Source of the DNA: Catonia carolina
Lineage: Eukaryota > Arthropoda > Insecta > Hemiptera > Achilidae
NCBI GenBank assembly: GCA_035578175.1
Contig: JAQMRL010000012.1
Location: forward strand, 19,251,048 to 19,315,047
Reading direction: 5' to 3'
DNA length: 64,000 bases
Shown: piece after piece, positions 23,601-36,300 of the stretch
Layout of the letters: every line of letters begins with the position of its first letter
Numbering within the stretch: position 1 is the first letter of the stretch
Translations under genes and position numbers: made by a program
The notes under the pieces: generated by a model
Seen by the model: only the letters and a program-made list of their open reading frames with translations
The model's database searches: none
What the model was told of the DNA's origin: nothing

Positions 23601-26600
23601 CATGTCTATGACTGTTTGCAAGCACCAAGACCTTGTTTTTATTATTATTATTGTTTATTTTAGTAGCTTTTTTAGATCCTAATGGCTTCACTGTACAAAA
23701 GTATCGTTGGATCGTTTATTACTATTGATTTAGATTCACTTTTAGTGGTATTATTTATTTTGCTATTATTATTACTATTATTGTTTTTTAACCCTAACAC
23801 ATCATACAATTTTATATTAACTAATTTTATTTCATTTTCTAAAACTGTTTGCTTCCACAAGCTTAATAATTTTTACTTTGTGATCTGTATCAGTTATCCT
23901 AATTATCTTTTTAAGTGAAGCTATCTCTTGTTCCAGTTTATTTCTTATTTCCCTATTTAGTTTGTGACTATTTATTATGAATTCTCTAATGTTATTCTGT
24001 TGTTCAGTTAATTTTGCTACTTTACCAGCTAACCGGGGATCTTATGTTTATTTTTTAATACATAATCGGTGGTGAGGATTTGTTTTGTATACCTAAATTT
24101 ACAATATTTTACTGGTCTTTCTTAGTAATATCTGACATTTATGTATTTTATTGAAATTAAAACTTTTAAAAATGTTTAAATTGAGGATCATGAACTATTA
24201 TGGAGATCACAGCTGATATTACTAAGTATGTACCTAACCTCAAAATGACAATTAACTATAATTTTATAAAAATTAAAAATTTGCTGAAAAAAAGAACAAT
24301 CTAAATTACTGTATGTGAAACTAGTTATTAAACTTATATTAGAACACAAAATTAATACTTGGCGATACTGTATTTCTCTAAAACTTTAAACGAGAGCTAA
24401 AAAACCTGTGTCCTTCTCACTAATATATTTTCAGCATATCCTGTACGAGTAGTAATGGGTCCTGGGTAACTGGAAGCCCTAAAGCAGAATGTTTTTATTT
24501 TTCTGCAATGGTTGGTGCAGAGACAAAAAACTTTCTGCGGGTGTGCCATTTTGGTGTTTAATTAATCGTAAAGATTTTATTGGTGAATAAGCAAGAAATT
24601 TACACATGATTTGTTTTTTTCTTAGCTTAGTAAATACTTTATAAAATTAAACATATGCCTTTAAACTTCTTTAATAATTCATAACCTATTATTTTCTTTA
24701 TATTTTCTTAATTTTCAAACTCGGCAAAACAGGGCGTTTATTCATTACATTGGTAATAACTGACCCCGAGCTTTTACAAATAGCTTCTGACACTGGGGTA
24801 CTTCTCAAAAATTTCGATAGTTTAATACTAATTGGATAGTTCTGTTTGTAAGATCTGCCATTGACAGTTTGAAGAAGTATATAAAATCTATAATATTTTC
24901 GCTAACTATCAAAACTTAACTTTTCAGTCATCTGGAGCAAAACTTGTTTACATTTAAAGAAAAGATTCATTTTATCAACAAGTAACATGGTTGTGTTACT
25001 TGTAAATAAAATAAATGCATAACACTTTAAATTGGTTAATATCTGTGGTTTTATTCTGGAGTACTCCTATTTTTCAAAAAATTTAATAGTCTAATACCAG
25101 TAGGATATTTCTGCTGAAAATCTGTCACTGTCAGTTTGAACAAGTACATAAAATTTAGAATATTTTTGCTAACTCTGCCAAAACTTAATTTTTCCATCAT
25201 CCAGAGCAACACTTGCTTACATTCAAAGAAAAAAGATTCATTTTATCAACAAGTAACATGGTTGTGTTACTTGTAAATAAAATAAATACAGAATTCTGTA
25301 ATTTGGTTAATATCTATAGTTTTTTTGTAGATATAAATCATGCTATTCATTATTCTGATTTATATTCAATACTGGTGTGATCCATATACATTTTCAATTC
25401 AGACACAATATTCTTTCGCTTTTAATTGTTGTTCAAGATTTGCTTTATCCATCAAAATTAATCATCACTTAATTTATATTAAGTTAACAAATTAAATAAC
25501 AACAACTTTTTGTAAATTAATTAATTATGGAATCGTTTCTATGGTAATTGTTCATAGCTAAGCGTGACATGACAACGAGCAAAAATTTTTTCAGTTAATC
25601 TTTAAAAGAATCAAAACTTTTGTCTACTTTTTCACGAGTTAGCAAAAACTTTTTAGCACTTTTTAATTTCAATCACTACTTTGTTGCCAACTGTAATACA
25701 AAATGATCTTAAAACTTTGATGCTAATTGGAGTATCTGGTAATGAATGGTGTACACTTTGAAGGGTTCCCTTTGAATCCCTCTTCAAATGGTACCCTTGA
25801 AAGTGCTACTTTCCATGATAAATTAATTAGACAATTTTGTGTGCTTGAGAAAAACTTTCAGGTAATTCTTTACCATTTTTAAGTTCTGTTCATCTGCATC
25901 TATACTCAAATAAGCCAGCATTGTTCTTTGAGCAACTAAAAATTTCAAAAATTCTTTAGCATGTTTTTTAATTTCAATTACTACTTTGTTGCCAACTGTA
26001 ATAAAAAGGGACCTTAAAACTTTGCTGCTAATTGGAGCGTCTAGTAATGAATGGCATACACCTGGAAGGGTTCCCTTTGAATCCTGCTTCAAATCGTACC
26101 CCTGAAGGTGGTACTTTCCATGATAAATTCATAAGATAATTTTGTATGCTTGAAGAAAGCTTCAGGCAATTTTTTTAACAGTTTAAGTAAACTGTCCTTT
26201 AATTTGACGGTTGAAATGTCATTTACATGTCTAATGATAATCTCTACCTGTACTTCAATATTTTCCACGAACTGGCACATACTGCCAAGGTAAATGGTAA
26301 CTAAGACTGCACTTCTTTTAGCGAAGAAGATAGAATAGAAAAAGTCACAATGGGAGCACATTGGATCTCAACCGACTAGCGAGAACAAACGAGGTGCAAG
26401 GTTTAGGTTAATTTTTCCTTTGTGTGATTAATCCTACTTTACGATAAATGTTCATTCTGCTTGATATCTTTCTGCAGCCCTAATTTTTGTTTTGCGACAA
26501 TGTCGCACAATCACTCGATGTTCTGCTTTGGGGCTTGGAAGGAAAGATGAACGTCAGATCCAGGCAGTGGAAATGCGGTTTTTAAGAAGAATTCAGGAAT

Positions 26601-29600
26601 GTAGTTTGATAATTCACATTAAGAATGAGGAAATCCTGGTCCATATTAATTTCAACTCTCTCTCAGAAACTGTTGGTGAGCAGAGAGAAATAGGAGGAAC
26701 ATTTGATATGAATGAGTGAGGATAGATGAATGAAACTAGCATTAAACTACATAACTGATGGGGAAGAGATATAGGCAGGCTGCGAAAAAGATGAACAAAG
26801 AAGGCAGGTTAGGTCAAAAGGCCTAATCCGTGACAAGAATAAGAAGAAGGAGACTACAAATACACATTATGGCTTCTTACCAATTTTCAGGTATTTTGCA
26901 GAATCCCAAAAGCATCCTTTTATAATCTTGTAAAAATTATAAATCTATCGGGTGGAACTCTATATTTAGGAATAAATAAAACCTCCATATAAAATACATC
27001 GGATAAATTGTGTTTTAAATATTAAGGTTCATAAATTAAAATGTGTATATTTTGATGTACAGATTAAAAATAATTGAACATCTATTAACTTTTTATAACG
27101 TGTTTGTACAGTTTGTCGAAGATTATGAACCAACAAAAGCAGACTCATATAGAAAGAAAGTTGTACTTGATGGTGAAGAAGTTCAGATTGATATCCTAGA
27201 CACAGCAGGTCAAGAAGATTATGCAGCTATCAGAGATAACTATTTTCGTAGTGGTGAAGGTTTTTTATGCGTTTTTTCAATTACAGAAGATGAAAGTTTT
27301 CAAGCTACACAAGATTTCAGGTGAGATTATTTAAATGAAAAATTTCTTGGATAGTCTATAAATTTATGTATTTTTAAAATATTAGTTTTTGGTCGAGCTC
27401 AGTCTCAGCTCCAACTGGACTGCTTACATTCAACATTTTTACTTTCTCTTGCCTATATGAATATATAAGAAGGAAAGTATTGTTTTCATGTCGATTTTTC
27501 GAAATCTAGTTTTAACCGGATCTACACATTTTCAGACCCCCTGAACCCCCAAAAAACATGTTTTTTAGCGATTGGTCTGTGTGTGTGTGTTTGTGTGAAC
27601 AGAATATCTCAAGAACAGAACATCATACGAACTTGAAACTTGATATTTAAGTTAGATACTACTACCGGACACGACACGAACATTTTCATCAAAATCGGTC
27701 AACCGGAAGTAGTTAATTCGTGTCATTTTTCACTTTTTGCGATTTTCTCAAAAACTGCTCTTAAATTTTTTTTAAAAATCGCCTCATTTACTAAATTTTT
27801 TATGCTCTACAAGATACCGCAGGGTAGGCACCAAGCCTGCTGAAATCTTGGGAAGGCCGTTTTCTCGTAAAAAAATGGTTTTTTTAAGATTGCGGCTTTA
27901 ATATGTATTTAAGCACAAAAATGTATTAATAAAAGTTGTAGAAAATTTAAAATCTTACAACTTTTATTTCAAACATTTTTTTGTATAACGCTTAGACCCC
28001 CTGAACTCAAAAAACATGTTTTTAGCGATTGGTGTGTGTGTGTGTGAATAGAATATCTCAAGAACAGAACATCATACGAACTTGAAACTTGATATTTAAG
28101 TTAGATAGTACTACCGGACGCGACACGAACATTTTCATCAAAATTGGTCAACCGAAAGTAGTAGTTAATTCATGTCATTTTTCACTTTTTTGCGATTTTC
28201 TCAAAAACTGCTCTTAAATATTTTTTAAAAATCACCTCATTTACTAAATTTTTTATGCTCTACAAGATAGGTTAGGCACCATGCCTGCTGAAATTCTTGG
28301 GAACGCTATTTTCTCGTAAAAAAATGGTTTTTTTAAGATTGCAGCTTTAATATGTATTTAAGCGCAAAAATATATATAATAAAAGTTGTAGAAAATAAAA
28401 TCCTACAGCATGTAGGAGTGATTTTCCGTGCTTTTAAGCCAAACTGGGGTTGATTTTCATTTTGCGTCTTTCACTATGATTAAAATAATGTTATGTTTTT
28501 TGAGGTTGGTTTTTTGTTTATTCCTCATGTTTTATTACTATTGTTAGGTTATATTGTTCAATATTTGCATAGTCAAGAGAAAGTTGTGTGAGTGTTTCAC
28601 ACCAGATTTTTTTTTAATGTAGTTTTCCAAGTGTAGATTTTCCATTACTCATTGTTATTTTTTCTGAATCCCCGGTTAATCCAGAAAATAGAAAATTAAG
28701 GTACAGTATAACTTGGTTTTTTTGAACTAAGATAATTTTTTTGTAAAATAGCCCTTCTTTTGCTGCCATGTTCATAAAATATGTTTAACTACAACGATCT
28801 AACTAACCATCTGATATTTTTAACTTCAAACTTATATAACCGAAAACTTAATACAATCCCTGGACACCCAATAAGTTCCAGTAAATCCATGCATAGTGTT
28901 GGTTGAGGTAATTGTTAGTCTACTATTAAAGTAGCAATTTTTTTTTAATAAAAACCTTAATGGGTGCTCTCTAAATTTCTTTCAAAATAATTTGCAACTT
29001 TTCCTAGAAGTCCCTCTACTTACAAGGGGAGAAATTATTTTCCAACAAAATAGGTTGACTCTACATTTCTCCGTTCTTTGGGTGTGGTGGACCAATCAGT
29101 TGATCTCCAAGGTTGTCTGACTTGACACCCCTTGATTATTACCCGTGGGGTCTTATGAAACCTTTAGTACACATAGAAAAGTTAATACAAGGGAAGAGCA
29201 AGTGTTTAGAAATCATAACGCTGCTGAAATTATTCTAAACAAACGTGAGGAAATACAAAATGCCATTGAAGTAATTCTAATCAGAGCACAATGGTGTATT
29301 AACTGTGGTGAAGAGCATTTTAAACAATTTTTGTGATACAGTAGGACTTTAATAGTTTGACACTTCGTGGACTTAAAAGGTTGTCAAAGTATCAAAATGT
29401 CGAACTATCTAGAGCAGTCATGTCAAAGATACGGCCCGCGGGCCGCAACTGGCCCCCGGGCTGTATCAATACGGCCCGCGATCGCAATGTGTCACAGAAA
29501 GAAGAATCATGTTTTTTTGGAGCTTTAAGACTTCACTCGATTCCTCTACGGAAGTTTTAAAATGCGCACACTACATTTATAAGTAATTTTAAGGGCAGCG

Positions 29601-30314
29601 CGTGCCCAGACAAGCGAGAGAGATAGACAGTAACGCCATCTCTACCTGACATCAATGAGCTTGTCAAAAACAAGAGAAGTCAGGTATCTGGATCCTCGAG
29701 CTCAAAATAATTACCTTCTTTTATAACTTTGATATGATTTTTAACAACCGTATATTATTTATACTATACAATTAAATAAATAAAATGTTATAATAATTCA
29801 GTACATTTTTTGTTATTTGAATCTGGCCCGCCTACACATTCTAAATTTAATATATGGCCCTCTTCAAAATTGAGTTTGACACCACTGATCTAGAGCATAT
29901 GGCATGTTATAAACAGGAAGCATTAAATTTACAATAATAGTATGAAAATTGCACAGTTTTAATGAATATAAACAAACTAACATGCCCTTCAGTACAATAT
30001 TGTACTCAAGGACAGTGGAAGGGTAGGGGGATGAGGAGAAAGTGGAAGGGGCTGACCTGCCTGCTGAATTGCTTCTTATACCACATTATGTTGCCTTGCC
30101 ATGAGTTGTGTCAAAGTATACAGAGTGTCGAAGAATTAAAGGTTTACTGTAATTTTACTCTCTTTTGCCTATATAAATATATAGGAAGGAAAGTATTGTT
30201 TTCATGTGGATTTTTTGAAATAGAGTTTTCACCAGATCTACTAGTTTTTAGACCCCCTGAACCCAAAAACCATGTTTTTTAGCGATTGGTCTGTCTGTTT
30301 GTGTGTATGTGGGT

Positions 30315-30363
<49 letters not shown>

Positions 30364-33300
30364 CAGAATATCTCAAGAACAGACCCAACACGAACATTTT
30401 CACCAGAAGTCTGTCAATCGGAAGTAGTAATTTATTCGTGTCAAGTTTCACTTTTTTGCAATTTTCTCTAAAACTGCTACTACGGATTTTTTAAAAATAG
30501 TCTCATTTACTAATTTTTTTATGTTCTACAAGATTTTGCTAAAATTTTTGGGGAGGCTGTTTTCTTGTAAAAATATTGTCTTATAAGATTGCGACTTTAC
30601 TATGCATTTGAGCGCAAAAATGTATATTGAAAGTTGTAGAAAATTTAAAATCCTACAACTTTTATTTTAAACATTGTTTTGTATAACGGTTAGTTTAGCG
30701 GTAATTAGCAATTTTTTTGTTTTTTCTTTCATGAAAATGTGTAAAAAAAGTTGATTGTTTTTAAGATTTCAGCTTAAGTATGCATTTTACGATAACAGTT
30801 TATGCACTAAAATTTAAAATTAAGAGATCTACAACTTTTGTTAAGATCATTTTTCTCTACAGAGCTTACTTTAGCGTGAAAAAGTGATTTTCTATATTTT
30901 AAAGCCAAACTGAGGTTGATATTCATTTTGTGTCTTTCACTCATGATTAAAATTAGGTTATGTTTATTGAGGTTAGTTATTTTGTTTATTTCTAATGTTT
31001 TATTACTAATGTTAGGTTATATTGTTAATTATTTGCATTGAGAAGAGAAAGTTGTGTGAGTGTTTCACACCAGATTTTTTTGTACTGTATTATCTAATTG
31101 AAATTTTGTATTTGCTTTGTTTTCTTTGTGTGTTACCAAGTATTACAAGGACTTTGTGTGATTTGAATTTGTTTTTACAGTAAAACCTTTTTTTCGTAAG
31201 TGAATATTTGTTTTTATTGGCCTATTTTACATTATTCTCTTCAGAATTTAATTCTCTACAAGTTTTGTTAAAAAGTTTACGTGTTTGTTATCTATTTAAC
31301 AAAGTTTAATGTACTTTAAACATTAAAGAAAACTGTTTTTCAAGACCAAATTTGTTGTATTTCGTCAGATGTCTCAAAAACGTCTCTAGTTACAGATATG
31401 GGGCCTGTGTTATTCAATTTTTCAGCTCATTTTACTATTTAGTTTCATAAATTAATTAAAAATTTCTGTAAGGCTTCAGTTTTGCTGGGGTACTGATTAC
31501 ACCCAGACAAAAATTTTCACCAGCTGTAACTTCGCTTACGAAGTGATTCTGAATTTATGATTGTGTGAACTTTTTTGTATTTGTGGATGTGGATTCATCC
31601 TGCTTATTCATATAGGGTAAGAGAAAGTCAAACATCCGTTGTGAAATACTCTCACATTTGGATGTGCAGTAGGCCTAAATTTATGAAATTGATTTTGAAA
31701 ATTGGACAATAAAACATAATTTTCCTCATCTACATTTTATTCAGGGCAAAAAAACGCTAAATCATTTGTAGAAAACCTAAAATGAAGAACAACCTCTGTT
31801 GGACGTTATTTGATGAATAAAATATGGAAACCACGAAAGAACAACCTCTGTTGGACGTTATTTGATGAATAAAATATGGAAATCACGAATTATGCTAAAC
31901 TAAGACAAAGCTCTGTAGAAAAATCTTTTGAAATAAAAGTTCTTTGGTTCCCATTAGCTTCATTTTCTCTGTCAATGCGTCTTCATATTTTCCAATCTTG
32001 CTTTCTGCTGTTTGTCCATCTACGGCACAACTCTAGTTATTTAAATTTTGTTCATTAAACGATAGTTAAACAACTTTGTCAATTTTAAACCATTTTGTGT
32101 TTAAAAGTTTATTTCTTTTTGGTTTATTCGTTCTGTCCTCAGACGTCAGTCCAATTTCTTCTAGGCCTTCTTTAAGAACTCCTGTTTCATATCTTCCTTC
32201 AGATTTCACCCTCAGCCCTCTTTGTTATAAATGTGTTTAGTAATCTGCTTTTCAGCATTCTCAGGATTTGGAAGAAATGAGAAATTCTCCGCTTTTTCAT
32301 GAGACTGATAGATATAATTGTGAGGCGGCCCAGGAAACCATGCCACATGTCACGCGGCATTATTTCACAATACGGCGCAAAACAGTTGTTTAGGTCAAAA
32401 ATACCATTTTTTCGATTTTGACGCTATCTGTTAGCTTAAAGTTTAAACTATTAACTAAACTAACACTTCTGGTGGTAATAAAAAGAATTAATAGAGAAAT
32501 ATGCGATTTATAAAAGCCTTGCACAGCTGACAAATCATGCCTCATGTCGCCATGTTAATTTTCCATAACGACATCAGGCATGGTTTATACTTTTAATGTT
32601 CACAGTGTAGTTGACAGTTCTAAACACTTTTTTATATTTTTGTAAATCTTTCAGTTATTTTTTGATTTAATAAGAGCTTATTTCATAACTTTTTACGAGA
32701 ATTGTTAATAAATATGTAAAACTTCTTTGTAACAGTAGCAGTGGGCATGGTTATTCGCCAGTTGACTTGTTTACTGTTTGTTTATGGATGCTATTCGTTT
32801 ACGCATAAAATTATTATTGCTATTATGGCTAAGAATAAACATAAACATTGTATTTTTGTTATTAATAATGTGATTTTATTATTCTTTTATTGTTCCTAGT
32901 TTATAATGTAGTAGTTAAATTAGGGATACTCTTATATTCCTTTCTAGGTATGCGTCAACTTAAATTATCCAACGAAGGTGCAGAATGTTGTTGATTTTTT
33001 GTACGTATTTTTTTAGTATTTAAGTTACGTGAAATATTTTTATTGTAGAAGTATGGTTTATTTGGTAATTCAATAGTCTAGTTCTCTGCAGGATAAATTT
33101 TATTGTAATGGTTCTGTAAATAAAGTAGGCTATAATTTTGACAGTCATTTGGACCAAACCGTATTTTTTTAATGTTAAGTAATTAAGCTAGATTATCTTA
33201 GAAAACTATCATAATTATAACTTCTTATACAAAATAAATGATAGTTATTTCATAATAGAAAAGCAAAGTATTTCATTCAATTATATATCAAGTAATGCTT

Positions 33301-36300
33301 TTCTTTGACTTTTAAAGATCTTTTCAAACTTTACAGGCTGTTTTCCGAAAATTAGTATAAACTAAAACCACACATTCAAAAAATCATAAAAAAATTTATT
33401 TTCAGCCTAGAAGGCTAATTTTTTTTAAAAAATGTTCAGAATTAAATTTTTTTTTAGATGAGGCAATAAAACAAAAATGCATTTTTGAGACATGTGGCAT
33501 GATTTCCTGGGCCGCCTCACAATTGGTTCAGTAGCATTACAGACCGTTTCATTTGTGGGAATTCTCCATTCACCATTCTTTTTATAGTTTTTATTAATGT
33601 AAGCTCTGAAAATGTGCCGTTTGGTCTTAATGGTCTGATTACTTTTCTCTTCATTTTTGATTCTGATTACAGTTTCACTGGGATAAAGTGCTTTCAGTAA
33701 AAGTACTGTTCTATAATGTTTAATTTTTTTTATAACTTCAATTATTTTTATGTCATATCATTATGTCTAAAAATCTGGGGTGAAACACTCACATGACTTT
33801 CTCAGGCTATGTTTAATCATGAGTAAACAATGTAAAATAAAAACATAACCTAATCTTAAGCGTGAGTGAATGATGCTAAATGAAAATCAACCTCATCGCG
33901 AGGTAAAAATACAGAAAATCACTAATTTGATGATAAAATAAGTTTATAGAAACAAATGTTTAACAAAAGTTGTAGGTTTTTAATTTTTTACAACTTATTA
34001 TATACACTTTTGGCCTAAAATGCATATTAAAGCTGCAAACTTAAAAAAAAAAAACATTTTTTAGTACGAGGGGCAGCCACCACAAATTTCAGCAGACATG
34101 ACGCGTACTTTAATCTTGTAGAGCACTAAAAAATTAAGTAAATAAGGTAATATTTAAAAAAAAATGTAGAAGTCATTTTTCAGAAAATTGCAAAAAAGTT
34201 AAAACTTGCACTAACAAACTACTACTTCTCATTGACCAATTTTGATGAATTGACCTTGTGGTAACTAACTTAAGTTCCAAGTTTCAACTTTGTACACTAT
34301 TCCTTGAGATATTTTGTTCACACACACTGACCCATTAAAACTATTTTTTATTTAAGTTCAGGGGGCCTGAAAAAATATTTCCGGAGAAAATTCAATTTTG
34401 AAAAATTGTCAAGAAAACTACACCTCCCTTTCCTATCTTTTCTTCCGTGTAGGGCAAGAAAAAGTAAAAAGGTGTAAAAAGTGCGTAATTTGTCAGTCTA
34501 CGATATTAATATTTTTTTTTGGTTTTACGTTTGATTGTCTTGCAATTTCTGCTAATGCAGACTGTGGAGAATGATGATATATGCAAATGAGTGATGAAAA
34601 AATGCCAGACCTGACCAGGAATCAAACCTGGGACCCCGATCTAGAAGCCAGTTGCGCTAACCACTACGCCCACGGGCCGGCCTCTACAATTTTAAACCAG
34701 GTACAGAAGTGTAGTCATGAAATGTTAATAATTGTTGTGGTGTTTTTCTTGTGTTACAGAGAACAGATATTACGTGTAAAAAATGACGAAAATATACCGT
34801 TTCTTTTAGTCGGAAATAAAGGTGATTTAGATGAAAAACGAAAGGTTACACTTGCTGATGCCCAAAGCCGCGCCCAACAATGGATTGTACCATACGTCGA
34901 AACGTCAGCAAAAACAAGAGAAAATGTTGATAAGGTAAATTACCGTATTTATTCTATCTACTTTTGTCAGACAGATAAAAAAATTTTATTTACAGTAAAG
35001 CACAAGGGTCGTTTTTTCAACCTCTGATGGGCCGTAAACGAAAGACAAGTGAATACAGAATAAATATTACTAAAAGTTACGTACAATTATGGCTACTTTT
35101 TGACGTAATCACCTTGATGTTTGAGGTATTTGTCGTATCTGTGGACAAGCTTTCCAATACCCTTTTCATAAAATGTTGCCACCCACCAATTTAAATGAGT
35201 ATTTATGGTGTTTTGAAGCTCCTCATTAGTTGCGAAACCCTCCTAGCCACTTCTTCAGTTCAGGGAAAAAATGTTTGTCACTAGGTGCTTGGTCGGGACT
35301 GTGTGGCGGGTGATCGAAAATGTCCCATTGAAATTCCTTTATGTTGTTAAATCGGCATGTTTTACAAGCAATAATGAAAGTTCAAATACAACATGCTCGT
35401 GAATAAATTCCTTTATCTAATTTCATTACTGATGAAAAATTATAAAAAAAATTCCAGGTGCTTTATATATAATACGTTTGCTTCTTTTGCTTATAACAAC
35501 ATGAAAATTGCTTGGTGTTTGAGCTAGTAAAATATGGACACGCGGAAAATTTGTGTGTTCACTTAAATTTTTTTTACTATAACGGGCTTTTATTTCAGTG
35601 TAGCAAAACATGACATGTTTTGTAGAAAACAGTTATATATCGGTAGTTATGATATTGGGTAAAGATTGGGAGAGTTACAGCAGTTTGAAAATTGTGCAGC
35701 ATAAAAATGCCTATCTATCCCTTCCAGTAGCAATTGACACGTGTGCATTGCACACAAATATACTAAAAACACACATTCATAAAATAACAGTAGTAAAATG
35801 TGTTTGTAGATGTTTGAAGGCCCAAGGTTAAAATATACGAAGAAAGAAATATCTTCCACCTCAAAAACCGGTCCCCTCGGCTAACAATTGAATGTAAATC
35901 CTTGATTTCATAGAAAAGAGAGAAAGAAATAGTACTGCAGTTTTACCCTCTCAAAATATGAACTGTTTAAAAAGTCATGCTGTCTGGAACTTAGGTGAAA
36001 CCATATAAGCGGTTTGCCACTTTGCTCTTTTCATAGTTCTGTTGTACGTACACTAAATGCAGTGTATTATACATCAAATGGAAGAGCATTTCAAGGCGAG
36101 TAATTTGATGTATGTAATGGGCACTATAGCTATAGTTATACCACAGTAAAGACAGTAACTATCGGACCAACTACAGTTGGCTCCTGATTTCATAGGGTTA
36201 AGGAACCGATTGATTGTACCAGCACTGTGAAGACAGTCATTGTCATAAAAATCATTGGCATTGTCATAAAATCACAGGCATTGTCATATTGTTTGGATCA

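Noticed and set aside
32320..33520. Assigning the AATT-flanked element to piggyBac because of its 4-bp duplication
   Set aside because: The duplication is AATT rather than TTAA and the ends start GTGAGG rather than CCC, so I left the superfamily open.
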